Positions 1 to 10,422 are shown, counted from the stretch's first letter. The stretch is DNA of 64,000 nucleotides from Bosea sp. AS-1 (GCF_002220095.1 NZ_CP022372.1:5334501-5398500), one strand, 5' to 3'. Translations and numbers: made by a program. The notes: generated by a model not told the origin, from the letters alone.

Positions 1-341
1 AGCGAGCCGACGCCGAAGAAGGTGCCGTGCGCCAGAGCGGTGACGATGCGCGCCGTCATCAGCCAGGCGAAGCTCGGCGCCAATGCGGCGGCAAGATTGC
101 CGAGGGTGAAGATCGCCATCAGCACGAGCAGCGTCGTCTTGCGCGGAAGGTTGCGCGTCGCGATGGTCAGGACGGGTGCGCCGACGAAGACGCCGAGCGC
201 ATAGCCGGTCATCAGCAGGCCGGCGACCGGAATGGAGACACCGAGATCACCCGAGACCTGCAGCAGCAGGCCCATGATGACGAACTCGGTGACGCCGATG
301 CCGAAGGCACCGACGGTCAAGGCATAGAGGGCAATGGGCAT
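1..341 (-). CDS. MFS transporter, DHA1 (AraJ/YdhP-like) type, N-terminal part only
   Basis: The first 113 codons of a major facilitator exporter are present; the rest lies beyond the left edge. The ATG at 341-339 opens with MPIALYALTVGAFGIG, followed by TEFVIMGLLLQ, the start typical of AraJ/YdhP-like drug:H+ antiporters. Helices 1 to 3 and the beginning of helix 4 are visible, with a degenerate motif A in the loop after helix 2 (GAPVLTIATRNLPRKTT). The gene diverges from the LysR regulator at 439, a common regulator/exporter pair. The substrate cannot be predicted. Family call is firm; subfamily is from recognition of the N terminus only. Confidence 0.82.
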   Translation of the reverse strand, partial: MPIALYALTVGAFGIGVTEFVIMGLLLQVSGDLGVSIPVAGLLMTGYALGVFVGAPVLTIATRNLPRKTTLLVLMAIFTLGNLAAALAPSFAWLMTARIVTALAHGTFFGVGS

Positions 342-391
342 GAAAGCCTCCGGATGCGAAATCGATCCCGGAGATAGCGGCTGACGCGGCT

Positions 392-437
392 GTGAATTAG
401 TATGCCGGACGGATCATCATTTGTGAGATCAATTCAC
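392..437. promoter_or_regulatory. Inverted repeat between MFS and LysR genes, possible LysR site
   Basis: GTGAATT at 392-398 is matched by AATTCAC at 431-437, the second arm ending one base before the LysR start codon. The arms sit in the only AT-rich part of the divergent intergenic region. LysR proteins usually bind such regions and control both genes. The long 32-base spacing makes a single operator uncertain. Confidence 0.3.
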
Positions 438-438
438 G

Positions 439-1404
439 ATGCCCCGCTCCGAGATCAACCGCTCCGGCGAGATGGAAGTGTTCGCGCGCGTCGTTGCGCT
501 CGGCGGCTTCTCGCCGGCTGCGCGTGCCCTCAGGATGACGCCCTCGGCGGTCAGCAAGCTGGTGGCGCGGCTGGAGGCGCGCCTCGGGGTACGCCTGATC
601 GTCCGCTCGACGCGCAAGTTCATGCTGACCGAGGAAGGCACGACCTTCCATGCGCATACCCTGCGCGTGCTCGCCGACCTCGACGAGGCGGAACGGGCGG
701 TCGCCGCGTGCCAGATTCCGCGCGGGCGGCTCAGGGTCAACACCAACGTGCCGTTCGGCCGGCACCACCTGCTGCCGCTGGTGCCACGCTTCACCCTTGC
801 CCATCCCGGCGTGCAGCTTGACATCACCTTGAGCGACGCCGTGATCGATCTGATGGACGAGCGCGCGGACGTCGCGATCCGGGTCGGGCCGATGCGACCT
901 TCCCAACTCATGGCGCGCAAGCTCGGGGAAAGCCGGATGGCGATCGTCGCCGCGCCGACCTATCTGGAGCGCCGCCCGGCACCGGAGCATCCGGACGATC
1001 TCGCCGGACATGACCTCGTGACCTTCAACTTCATCCGCCACAGCGACAGCTGGCCATTCCTGATCAATGGCCAGCGCCACGAGCTCCCGGCACATGGACG
1101 AGCCACGGTCGGAGACGGGGAGAGCGCGCGCGAACTCGCGCTTGCCGGGCAGGGGCTGGCACGGCTCGCCCTGTTCCATATCGGCCCCGACATCGCCGTG
1201 GGGCGGCTCGTACCCGTGCTGGAGCCCTTCAATCCGGGCGACGTCGAGGAGATCCACGCCGTCTATGTCGGGCATGGCGGCAAGCTGCCGGCGCGCGTGC
1301 GTGCCTTCATCGATTTTCTGATGGCGGAGGTCGATCTGCGTGGCGCGATGGCGGCACGCCGCGACGGGCCAGCCGCCGAACCGGCCCTCGCGGCGGCGTC
1401 ATAA
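439..1404 (+). CDS. LysR family transcriptional regulator
   Basis: A 321-residue DNA-binding regulator of usual LysR length. The N-terminal winged helix-turn-helix covers about residues 8-68, with the recognition segment MTPSAVSKLVARLEARLGVR, and is followed by the periplasmic-binding-like effector domain (about 92-295). It is divergent from the MFS exporter at 341, so it probably controls that gene and itself. The 3' end overlaps the 3' end of mmcB by six bases, tail to tail. The effector is not predictable. The tail after about residue 300 is Ala/Arg-rich and probably disordered. Confidence 0.93.
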   Translation: MPRSEINRSGEMEVFARVVALGGFSPAARALRMTPSAVSKLVARLEARLGVRLIVRSTRKFMLTEEGTTFHAHTLRVLADLDEAERAVAACQIPRGRLRVNTNVPFGRHHLLPLVPRFTLAHPGVQLDITLSDAVIDLMDERADVAIRVGPMRPSQLMARKLGESRMAIVAAPTYLERRPAPEHPDDLAGHDLVTFNFIRHSDSWPFLINGQRHELPAHGRATVGDGESARELALAGQGLARLALFHIGPDIAVGRLVPVLEPFNPGDVEEIHAVYVGHGGKLPARVRAFIDFLMAEVDLRGAMAARRDGPAAEPALAAAS

Positions 1405-1863
1405 GCCGGGCGGGTCCTCGAGCAGCGCCAGTCGCCCGGCTGCGAGCTTGGCGAAGGCAATGGTCAGCATCTTGCGACGGGCCGGCGCGAGCGGGTGCTT
1501 CGGCGGCTCGCGCTGCAATTCCCCGCCATAGGCGTCGGCGACGATCAGGCCGACATCCTCGGGCAGGATCTCGCGCGGGAATTCCGGCGCCACGGCGAAG
1601 AGGAACCCGTCGCAATAGTTGCGGTAATCCGGCCATTTTCCGTCGACACGATAATCGGCGAGCCCCGACTTTACCTCGACCACCCAGAGCTCGCCCGCAG
1701 GCGACAGCGCGACGATGTCGCCCCGCCGGCCATTGGCGAAGGTCATTTCCTTGACGACGGCATAGCCGCGCTCGCGCAGATGCCGGCTCGCGCCACGGCA
1801 GACGGCACGGGTGATATCCGGCCGAGCAGGCGGTGGATTGAGGACGCTATCGGTAAGGGACAT
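1399..1863 (-). CDS. mmcB: MmcB family DNA-repair protein
   Basis: A 154-residue protein with a PD-(D/E)XK nuclease-like core: GRRGDIVAL then WVVEVKSG gives the D...E-x-K arrangement near residues 48-68. The family (MmcB, formerly DUF1052) is restricted to alphaproteobacteria and is DNA-damage inducible in Caulobacter; its biochemical activity is not well established. A candidate LexA box lies 8 bases upstream of the ATG, in agreement with SOS control. The gene is divergent from the TRAP permease and convergent with the LysR gene. Confidence 0.85.
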   Translation of the reverse strand: MSLTDSVLNPPPARPDITRAVCRGASRHLRERGYAVVKEMTFANGRRGDIVALSPAGELWVVEVKSGLADYRVDGKWPDYRNYCDGFLFAVAPEFPREILPEDVGLIVADAYGGELQREPPKHPLAPARRKMLTIAFAKLAAGRLALLEDPPGL

Positions 1864-1870
1864 GCCTTAT

Positions 1871-1885
1871 GTTCTCTCTTTGTTT
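1871..1885 (-). promoter_or_regulatory. Candidate LexA (SOS) box upstream of mmcB
   Basis: The plus strand reads GTTC-N7-GTTT; read toward mmcB it is AAAC-N7-GAAC. The alphaproteobacterial LexA consensus is the direct repeat GTTC-N7-GTTC, so seven of eight conserved bases match with exact spacing. It lies just upstream of the mmcB start at 1863, where a bound repressor would block expression. Confidence 0.55.
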
Positions 1886-2052
1886 CAGAGAAATCAACCC
1901 GCGATGGCTATCGGTAAGGCAGCGATCTGGCCGGGGCGATCGAGCGCGGCGAGGTGCGTCCATGCGCAACTGGAGAACCCGACGTTACGGCTAGTCTCCG
2001 GGGTGTGCCCCAGCCTATAAGGACTCAAAATACGATAATCGGAAACGTCTCC

Positions 2053-3939
2053 ATGGATGCTCACGGCGCCAGCCTGGCCACGCCGGCCGATCTTTCCGCG
2101 ACTGCCTTTGGCCGACTTGCTGGCGGACTCGAGCGTTTCCTCGGCTTCCTTGTCTCGTTCGTCGCCGCGGTCCTTGTTGTCTCGGAGATTGTGATTTTGG
2201 GGGCGGGGGTTGCGGCGCGGTATGTGTTTCATGCGCCTTTGGTGTGGTCGGACGAGCTGGCCTCGATCCTGTTCCTGTGGCTGTCGATGCTGGGAGCGGT
2301 GCTCGCCCTGCAGCGCGGCGAGCATATGCGCATGACCGGGCTGGTGACGCGGGTCTCGCCGCAGACGCGGGTCCTGCTCGAGGCGCTCGCGATCACCGCC
2401 GCCATCGCCTTCCTGGTGATGATCCTGCCGCATGCGCTGGAATACGCCGAGGAGGAGAACTTCATCGTCACCCCGGCGCTGGAGATCTCCAATGCCTGGC
2501 GCGCCGCGGCGCTGCCGGTCGGCATCGGCCTGATGCTCGTCGTCGCATTCCTGCGCCTGATCCGCTTCGGCGCCTGGAAGCCGGTGCTGGTCGCCGCCGC
2601 CCTGACCGCCGTGCTGATCGCCCTGTTCTGGCTCGCCGGGCCCCTGCTGAAGCCGCTCGGCAAGCTCAACCTGCTGGTCTTCTTCGTCGGCGTCGTCGCG
2701 CTCAACGTCTTTTCCGGCGTGCCGATCGCGTTTTCCTTCGCGCTCGCCACCTTCGGCTATCTCTCGCTCACCACCTCGACCCCGATGCTGGTCATGGTCG
2801 GGCGCCTCGACGAGGGCATGAGCCACCTGATCCTGCTCGCCGTGCCGCTGTTCATCTTCCTCGGCGCCCTGATCGAGATGACCGGCATGGCCAGGGCGAT
2901 GATCCAGTTCCTCGCCTCGCTGCTCGGCCATGTCCGCGGCGGGCTCTCCTATGTGCTGATCGGCGCGATGTACCTGGTCTCCGGCATCTCCGGCTCCAAG
3001 GTCGCCGACATGGCCGCGATCGCCCCGGTGCTCTTCCCCGAGATGCGCGCGCGCGGCGCCAAGCCGGGCGATCTGGTGGCACTGCTCTCCGCCACCGGCG
3101 CCCAGACCGAGACGATCCCGCCCTCGATCGTGCTGATCACCATCGGCTCGGTCACCGGCGTCTCGATTGCGGCCCTGTTCACCGGCGGCATGCTGCCCGC
3201 CGTCGTGCTCGGCGTCGCGCTCTGCTTCGTCGTCTGGTGGCGCTATCGCGGCGAGGACCTCAGCCATGTCGCGCGCCAGCCCAGGCGCGTCATCGTCAGG
3301 CTCGCGCTGATCGCCGCACCGGCCATCGCACTCCCCTTCGTCATCCGCGCCGCGGTGGTGGAAGGCGTCGCCACCGCGACCGAGGTCTCCACCATCGGCA
3401 TCGCCTATGCGGTGCTGGCCGGGCTCCTGCTCTACCGCCAGTTCGACTGGCGCCGGCTGCCCAGGATGCTGGTCGAGACCGCCTCGCTGACCGGCGCGAT
3501 CATCTTCATCATCGGCGCCGCCACCGCCATGGCCTGGGGCCTGACCCAGTCCGGCTTCTCGCGCGACCTCGCCCAGGCGATGGCCTCGGTGCCCGGCGGC
3601 CATTGGGGCTTCCTCGGCATCTCCATCCTCGCCTTCGTCGTGCTGGGCAGCGTGCTCGAGGGCATCCCCGCCATGGTGCTGTTCGGCCCGCTCGTCTTCC
3701 CGATCGCCAAGGCCGTCGGCATCCACGAGGTCCACTATGCCATGGTCGTCATCTTCGCCATGGGCATCGGCCTCTTCGCCCCGCCCTTCGGCGTCGGCTA
3801 TTACGGCGCCTGCGCCATCTCCAAGATCAACCCCGACGACGGCCTCAAATACATCTGGGGCTACATGCTCGCCCTCCTCATCGGCCTCCTCGTCGTCGCA
3901 GCCATCCCATGGTTCTCCATCGGATTCCTCCGGAATTGA
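2053..3939 (+). CDS. TRAP transporter, fused small and large permease subunits (DctQM)
   Basis: A 628-residue integral membrane protein. Residues about 15-170 match DctQ (four helices, with the typical WSDELASILFLWLSMLGA segment), and about 215-625 match DctM, which has many helices and the conserved GISGSKVADMAAI and TGAQTETIPPS stretches. TRAP permeases import organic acids using a Na+ gradient together with a periplasmic DctP protein. No dctP gene is nearby, so the binding protein must be elsewhere. The ATG at 2053 gives a normal DctQ start; an in-frame extension to 1954 would run into the mmcB promoter area. No strong Shine-Dalgarno is seen. Confidence 0.9.
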   Translation: MDAHGASLATPADLSATAFGRLAGGLERFLGFLVSFVAAVLVVSEIVILGAGVAARYVFHAPLVWSDELASILFLWLSMLGAVLALQRGEHMRMTGLVTRVSPQTRVLLEALAITAAIAFLVMILPHALEYAEEENFIVTPALEISNAWRAAALPVGIGLMLVVAFLRLIRFGAWKPVLVAAALTAVLIALFWLAGPLLKPLGKLNLLVFFVGVVALNVFSGVPIAFSFALATFGYLSLTTSTPMLVMVGRLDEGMSHLILLAVPLFIFLGALIEMTGMARAMIQFLASLLGHVRGGLSYVLIGAMYLVSGISGSKVADMAAIAPVLFPEMRARGAKPGDLVALLSATGAQTETIPPSIVLITIGSVTGVSIAALFTGGMLPAVVLGVALCFVVWWRYRGEDLSHVARQPRRVIVRLALIAAPAIALPFVIRAAVVEGVATATEVSTIGIAYAVLAGLLLYRQFDWRRLPRMLVETASLTGAIIFIIGAATAMAWGLTQSGFSRDLAQAMASVPGGHWGFLGISILAFVVLGSVLEGIPAMVLFGPLVFPIAKAVGIHEVHYAMVVIFAMGIGLFAPPFGVGYYGACAISKINPDDGLKYIWGYMLALLIGLLVVAAIPWFSIGFLRN

Positions 3940-4072
3940 CGAACCCGTCGCCAGACTGAGCATCGAGCCGGCCTGCGCGAACAGCCATGGCCGGCGCCGA
4001 CCCGCATCTGGCACCGCCAGCCTCGCCATGCTCTAAAACTGGAAGCGTTCGACTTTGCCTTGAGGCTTCCCG

Positions 4073-5680
4073 ATGACTTTGCGCCTGAGCCGCTTCACGA
4101 CACTCGTCCTGTGCATCCTGGCGGCTCTGATCCTGGTCCCCCTCGCCTTTCGCCATGGCTGGGTCTGGTTTCCGGCGATCCTCGCCGTCCTGCTTTCGCT
4201 CCTCGGCCTGTGGGATCTCAACCAGCCGGAGCATTCGATCCGCCGCAACTATCCGGTGATCGGGCATATCCGCTGGTTCGCCGAGCTCGTCCGGCCGGAG
4301 CTGCGCCAGTACCTGTTCGAGGCTGACGAGGAAGCGGCTCCGTTCTCGCGCTCGCAGCGCTCGCTGGTCTACCGTCGCGCCAAGGACCTCGCAGGCGACC
4401 ACCCCTTCGGCACATTGCTCGACGTCTATCGCGACGGCTACGAGTTCATCGGCCATTCGACCCGGCCGGTGCCGGTCTCGGATCCGGCAAGCTTCCGCAT
4501 CACCATCGGCAACGAGCAGTGCGCGCAGCCCTATTCCGCCTCGATCTTCAACATCTCAGCGATGAGCTTCGGCTCGCTCTCGGCCAACGCCATCCGGGCG
4601 CTCAACAAAGGCGCCCGCATGGGCAATTTCAGCCATGACACCGGTGAAGGCAGCATTAGCCCCTATCACCGGGAAGGCGGCGGCGACATCGTCTGGGAGG
4701 TCGCGAGCGGCTATTTCGGCTGCCGCGACGAGCAGGGCCGCTTCGACCCGGAACGCTTCGCCCGGCAGGCGAAGGAGCCACAGGTCAAGATGATCGAGAT
4801 CAAGCTCAGCCAGGGCGCCAAACCCGGCCATGGCGGCATCCTGCCGGCGCCGAAGGTGACGCCGGAGATCGCGACGACGCGCGGCGTACCGGTTGGGCAG
4901 GACTGCATCTCTCCTCCGAGCCACAGCGCCTTCTCGACGCCTCTGGAAATGATGGGCTTCATCGCCCAGCTTCGCGAGCTCTCTGGCGGCAAGCCGGTCG
5001 GCTTCAAGCTCTGCCTCGGCCATCCCTGGGAGTTCATGGGCATCGTCAAGGCGATGCTGGAAAGCGGCGTGGTGCCCGACTTCATCGTCGTCGATGGTGC
5101 CGAGGGCGGCACGGGCGCGGCACCGGTCGAGTTCAGCGACCATATCGGCCTGCCGATGCGCGAAGGCCTGCTTTTCGTCCACAATGTCCTGACCGGCGCG
5201 GGCCTGCGCGACAAGGTCAAGATCGGCGCCGCCGGTCGCATCGTCAGCGCCTTCGACATCGCGAGCGTGCTCGCCATCGGCGCCGATTGGGCGAATGCGG
5301 CGCGTGGCTTCATGTTCGCGCTGGGCTGCGTGCAGTCGCTGTCCTGCAACACAAACCGCTGCCCCACCGGTGTCGCCACGCAGGACGCGGTGCGCCAACG
5401 CGCGCTGGTGGTGCCGGACAAGGCGCAGCGCGTCCACCGCTTCCACGCCAATACGGTGCATGCCCTTGCCGACATGCTGGCTGCGGCTGGCTTGAGCCAC
5501 CCTTCCGACCTCGGTCCGCACCACCTCGTGCGCCGTGTCAGCACGACCGAGATCCGCCTGTTCTCGGATCTTCACGTTTTCCTCGAGCCAAGCGAATTGG
5601 CGGAAGGCCGTTGCCAGCACAGCTTCTACCGCCGCAACTGGGACCTCGCGCGCACCGACAGCTTCGACCGCGCAGCCTAG
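4073..5680 (+). CDS. FMN-binding glutamate synthase family protein (GltB-like), membrane anchored
   Basis: A 535-residue protein with two N-terminal hydrophobic segments (about 9-50), then the FMN/glutamate-synthase central domain (PF01645 type, about 100-500). The 3Fe-4S cysteine pattern C-x5-C-x4-C is kept (CVQSLSCNTNRC), as are the flavin-site stretches SAMSFGSLS and DGAEGGTGAAP. The glutaminase domain and the C-terminal GltB barrel are absent, so ammonia is not made from glutamine here. Such stand-alone proteins are common, and their substrate is generally unknown. GAGG lies about 9 bases before the ATG. Confidence 0.85.
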   Translation: MTLRLSRFTTLVLCILAALILVPLAFRHGWVWFPAILAVLLSLLGLWDLNQPEHSIRRNYPVIGHIRWFAELVRPELRQYLFEADEEAAPFSRSQRSLVYRRAKDLAGDHPFGTLLDVYRDGYEFIGHSTRPVPVSDPASFRITIGNEQCAQPYSASIFNISAMSFGSLSANAIRALNKGARMGNFSHDTGEGSISPYHREGGGDIVWEVASGYFGCRDEQGRFDPERFARQAKEPQVKMIEIKLSQGAKPGHGGILPAPKVTPEIATTRGVPVGQDCISPPSHSAFSTPLEMMGFIAQLRELSGGKPVGFKLCLGHPWEFMGIVKAMLESGVVPDFIVVDGAEGGTGAAPVEFSDHIGLPMREGLLFVHNVLTGAGLRDKVKIGAAGRIVSAFDIASVLAIGADWANAARGFMFALGCVQSLSCNTNRCPTGVATQDAVRQRALVVPDKAQRVHRFHANTVHALADMLAAAGLSHPSDLGPHHLVRRVSTTEIRLFSDLHVFLEPSELAEGRCQHSFYRRNWDLARTDSFDRAA

Positions 5681-5695
5681 CCCGCACGGCCGCTT

Positions 5696-6532
5696 CTAGA
5701 GCGACGAGACCAGATGGCCGCCATCGACCTCGATGGTCGAGCCGGTGATGTAGCTGCCGGCCTCCGACGCAAGCAGAAGCAGAGCCCCGTCGAGTTCCTC
5801 GGGCCGACCCAGCCGCCGCTGCGGGATGCGGCGGATCAGCTGCTGGCCAGGCTCGCTCGCGAAGAAATCGCGGTTGATGTCGGTCTCGATATAGCCCGGG
5901 CAGAGCGCGTTGACGCGAATGCCGTCGCGAGCCCATTCCAGCGCCAGCGCCTTGGTCAGCTGGATCACGCCCGCCTTTGAGGCGGCATAGGCGCTGACCC
6001 CACCGGCGACGCGATGGCCAAGGATCGAGGCGATGTTGACGATCGCGCCGCCTCGGCCCGAAGCGCGCATGCCCTGCGCCGCCGCCTGCGCCACCAGAAA
6101 AACGCCCTTGAGGTTGGTATCGAGGACCCGATCCCATTCATCCTCGGAGAGATCCGCGGCACGCGCAGCGCCGCTGATCCCGGCATTGTTGATCAGGATA
6201 TCGAAGGCGTGGCCTTCCAGCGCGGTCCTGACCGAGCGCGCATCGGCGACGTCGAGAGCAAGACCCTGAACGTTGCCGCCGGCGTCGCTGATCTCCGCGC
6301 AGGCGCTGTCGAGCGCCGCCTTGCGCCGGGCGGCCAGGGTCACGGTAACGCCGTAGCGCGCCAGCACCCGTGCGAAATGAAGGCCGAGGCCGCCGGAGGC
6401 GCCGGTCACCAGCGCGGTCTTGCCGGACAGATCACCGAAGAGAAGCACCGGTTCGCTTTCGCTCATCAGCGGACATTCGGCCAGCAGGCGGTCGGGATCA
6501 AGGGTCGCGTCGAAACGGCAAGGCACCATCAT
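5696..6532 (-). CDS. SDR family NAD(P)-dependent oxidoreductase
   Basis: A classical short-chain dehydrogenase of up to 278 residues: TGASGGLG nucleotide-binding motif near 43-50, NNAG near 115, catalytic Ser, and YAASK (Tyr-x3-Lys) near 180. The C-terminal GSTIEVDGGH is typical of FabG-like members. The longest start (tandem ATG at 6532) adds a 22-residue leader; a shorter start at 6466 (MSESEPV) would match usual family length and cannot be excluded. Convergent with the GltB-like gene and divergent from the GIY-YIG gene. Substrate unknown. Confidence 0.9.
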   Translation of the reverse strand: MMVPCRFDATLDPDRLLAECPLMSESEPVLLFGDLSGKTALVTGASGGLGLHFARVLARYGVTVTLAARRKAALDSACAEISDAGGNVQGLALDVADARSVRTALEGHAFDILINNAGISGAARAADLSEDEWDRVLDTNLKGVFLVAQAAAQGMRASGRGGAIVNIASILGHRVAGGVSAYAASKAGVIQLTKALALEWARDGIRVNALCPGYIETDINRDFFASEPGQQLIRRIPQRRLGRPEELDGALLLLASEAGSYITGSTIEVDGGHLVSSL

Positions 6533-6547
6533 GCTGGCCGCTCAAAA

Positions 6548-6586
6548 TAACCCGGGTAAAAACTTGAATTATTTTTATCCGGATTA
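6548..6586. promoter_or_regulatory. Two related palindromes between SDR and GIY-YIG genes
   Basis: TAACCCGGGTAA at 6548-6559 and TTATCCGGATTA at 6575-6586 both fit TWAYCCGGRTWA, each broken at the same symmetric pair. Their centres are 27 bp apart in a strikingly AT-rich divergent promoter region. This is the form expected of a pair of operators for one dimeric repressor; the regulator is unknown. Confidence 0.45.
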
Positions 6587-6625
6587 TAATTGCATCTTCA
6601 GACTCGACCCGATCAGTTGGACATC

Positions 6626-6961
6626 ATGCGAACCGAAGAGCGGAGAGCGGCCGTCGCCGCCTACAAGGAACGGAAGACCGTGGCAGGCATCTATCTGCTG
6701 CACTGCGAGCCGAGCGGCCAAAGCTGGATCGGCCGCGCGACCGATCTCGCCAGCATCGAGAATCGGCTGCGCTTCACCCTGCGCCATCGCAGCCACACGC
6801 ATCGCGGGCTGCAAGCGGCCTGGGACGCGCATGGGGCGGAGGCGTTCCGGCTGGAGGAGCTGGAGCGGCTGGAAGAGGAAAGCCTTGCCTATATCCGCGA
6901 CCGCGTCCTCAAGGAACGGCTCGGCCACTGGCAAGAGAAGCTCGGCGTCGAGGCGATCTGA
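6626..6961 (+). CDS. GIY-YIG nuclease family protein
   Basis: A 111-residue single-domain protein. GIY is at residues 21-23 and a WIG version of the YIG motif at 34-36, followed by the usual basic helix around Arg47-Arg49. Stand-alone proteins of this size are widespread in Hyphomicrobiales and their function is unknown. The ATG at 6626 is chosen; an upstream in-frame TTG at 6590 would lie next to the second palindrome. Divergent from the SDR and convergent with lepA. Confidence 0.85.
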   Translation: MRTEERRAAVAAYKERKTVAGIYLLHCEPSGQSWIGRATDLASIENRLRFTLRHRSHTHRGLQAAWDAHGAEAFRLEELERLEEESLAYIRDRVLKERLGHWQEKLGVEAI

Positions 6962-6987
6962 ACTCAGGCCGGAGAGCCCGCAGCTCC

Positions 6988-8793
<1,806 letters not shown>

Positions 8794-8912
8794 GCGCGCG
8801 CCATAGCAGTGAAGCCGCCTGCCGCCAAGCGGCTGGCCTTTCCGCGCGTGATCAGATCGATGAGATGCCGGCTCTCAAGGCCGATCATTCGACTTGCCAT
8901 TTCCAATATATA

Positions 8913-8923
8913 AGAATTATTCT
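8913..8923. promoter_or_regulatory. Perfect short palindrome before the XRE-cupin gene
   Basis: AGAAT-T-ATTCT ends six bases before the ATG at 8930 and lies in an AT-rich patch following ATATATA. It is well placed for autorepression by the XRE regulator that follows. No second copy was seen. Confidence 0.3.
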
Positions 8924-8929
8924 CTCGCC

Positions 8930-9529
8930 ATGGAGTTCGAGGACGATATCGATATCGACCGCCGCCTCGGCGAGCGTCTCAAGGCGGCCCGCCAGCGCCA
9001 TGCTCTGACGCTGGACGAGCTGGCCCGGCGCACGAGTGTCAGTCGCGCGATGATCTCGCGGATCGAGCGCGGTGAATCGAGCCCGACGGCGACGGTGCTG
9101 GTCCGGCTCGGCTCCGGACTCGGACTTTCGCTCTCGGCATTGCTGGAAGAGGATATGGGCACGGGCCCGTTGGCACGACACGCGCAGCAGCCGGTCTGGC
9201 GCGATCCGGCGAGCGGCTATTTGCGCCGCAACGTCTCCCCGCGCGGCACCGGCTCCGGTTTCGAGATCGTCGAGGTGGAGTTGCCGGCAGGCGCAGAAGT
9301 CCATCTCGACAGCGCGACCGGCGCTCCGGCCCTCGACCAGCAGATCTGGGTGCTCGGCGGCCGGCTTGATCTCACCGTCGATGGCACGCGCCACGACCTC
9401 GCCGAGGGCGACTGCCTGCAGATGCATCTGCGCGGCCCGATCATCTACCGCAATCCGGGCAGCGAGCCGGTCCGCTACGCCGTCATCCTCGCCGCGGGCA
9501 GCGGTGCATTTCCGGGACATGCCGCATGA
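8930..9529 (+). CDS. XRE family transcriptional regulator with cupin domain
   Basis: A 199-residue regulator: helix-turn-helix at about residues 12-66 (LDELARRTSVSRAMISRIERG), then a cupin sensor at about 95-190. Such proteins sense small metabolites and usually control a neighbouring enzyme or transporter. The stop overlaps the start of the GNAT gene (ATGA), so the two are co-transcribed and translationally coupled. The ATG at 8930 is preferred over an in-frame TTG at 8894, because the latter would place the palindrome inside the gene. Confidence 0.92.
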   Translation: MEFEDDIDIDRRLGERLKAARQRHALTLDELARRTSVSRAMISRIERGESSPTATVLVRLGSGLGLSLSALLEEDMGTGPLARHAQQPVWRDPASGYLRRNVSPRGTGSGFEIVEVELPAGAEVHLDSATGAPALDQQIWVLGGRLDLTVDGTRHDLAEGDCLQMHLRGPIIYRNPGSEPVRYAVILAAGSGAFPGHAA

Positions 9530-10074
9530 ACGTTCTCGCCGCCACCACCGACATCGCCATCGATGTTCTCGACGCCTCCGCCACGGAAGCCGCGATACCG
9601 GCGCTGGCCGAGATCCTGCGCGACTGCGTCGCCAACGGCGCCTCGGTTGGCTTCATGGACCGGAACACCGCAGACGATTACGAACGCTTCTGGCGCGATG
9701 TGGCGGCCGGCGTCGGATGCGGGCAGATCGTCCTGTTCACAGCGCGCCATGCCGGCGGGATCGTCGGCACGGCCCAGCTTCACCTGATCGGGAAGCCGAA
9801 CCAGCCGCACCGGGCCGAAATCGCGAAAGTGCTGGTGCATTCTCGCGCGCGCCGGCAGGGCATCGGCGAGGCGTTGATGCGCCGGGCCGAATTGGCCGCG
9901 CGGGAGAAGGGTCGAGACCTGCTGGTGCTCGATACGGACGAGAACGGCACGGCGCGCCGCCTCTACAATCGGCTGGGCTGGACCGAGGTCGGCACCATCC
10001 CGCGCTTCGCGCTGATGCCGGACGGCGCCGCCTGCGGCTCGACCTTCTTCTACAAGGACCTCAGGCCAGCGTGA
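9526..10074 (+). CDS. GNAT family N-acetyltransferase
   Basis: A 182-residue acetyltransferase with the acetyl-CoA pyrophosphate loop in VLVHSRARRQGIGEALMRR (about residues 103-121) and the C-terminal LYNRLGWTEVG motif B. It transfers an acetyl group from acetyl-CoA to an unknown amine. It overlaps the XRE-cupin regulator by four bases, a pair often seen in proteobacteria, which suggests the regulator controls it. Convergent with the DUF3297 gene, only 12 bases away. Confidence 0.93.
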   Translation: MNVLAATTDIAIDVLDASATEAAIPALAEILRDCVANGASVGFMDRNTADDYERFWRDVAAGVGCGQIVLFTARHAGGIVGTAQLHLIGKPNQPHRAEIAKVLVHSRARRQGIGEALMRRAELAAREKGRDLLVLDTDENGTARRLYNRLGWTEVGTIPRFALMPDGAACGSTFFYKDLRPA

Positions 10075-10086
10075 GCCGGCAGGGTC

Positions 10087-10338
10087 TCAGCCTTCCTGGG
10101 CTTCGCCGCGGATGTAGGGCTCGACCGGGCCCTTGAGCGTAATGGTCATCTGCCGGCCGAAGCGGTCCTTGGCGGCGCCGGCTGCGACCTTCACCCAGCC
10201 CTCCGAGACGCAATATTCCTCGACATTGGTCTTCTCAACGCCCTTGAAGCGGATACCGATGTCACGCGCCAGCACTTCGGCGTCATAGAACGGGCTGTCC
10301 GGATTGACGGAAAGGCGGTCGGGAAGCTGGTCGGACAT
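10087..10338 (-). CDS. DUF3297 family protein
   Basis: An 83-residue protein recognised as DUF3297 by its start ([18 protein letters not shown]) and by [15 protein letters not shown]. The family is small, soluble and uncharacterised, common in alpha- and gammaproteobacteria. The ATG at 10338 gives family length; a longer in-frame start at 10404 would add an unrelated 22-residue leader. It lies 84 bases downstream of hrcA on the same strand, but co-transcription is not certain. Confidence 0.85.
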   Translation of the reverse strand: MSDQLPDRLSVNPDSPFYDAEVLARDIGIRFKGVEKTNVEEYCVSEGWVKVAAGAAKDRFGRQMTITLKGPVEPYIRGEAQEG

Positions 10339-10422
10339 GGGTCTGGCCTGGGTGTGAAGGAATGTCTTTGCCCGCTCGATAGCCGCTTCCGCCGGCAAAG
10401 CCAACTCGGGGCGCCACGCAGG

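Noticed and set aside
1894..4029. 711-codon open frame on the minus strand opposite the TRAP permease
   Set aside because: Extremely Asp/Glu/Gly/His/Gln-rich and repetitive, the usual result of reading a GC-rich membrane-protein gene backwards. The plus-strand frame has clear TRAP homology.
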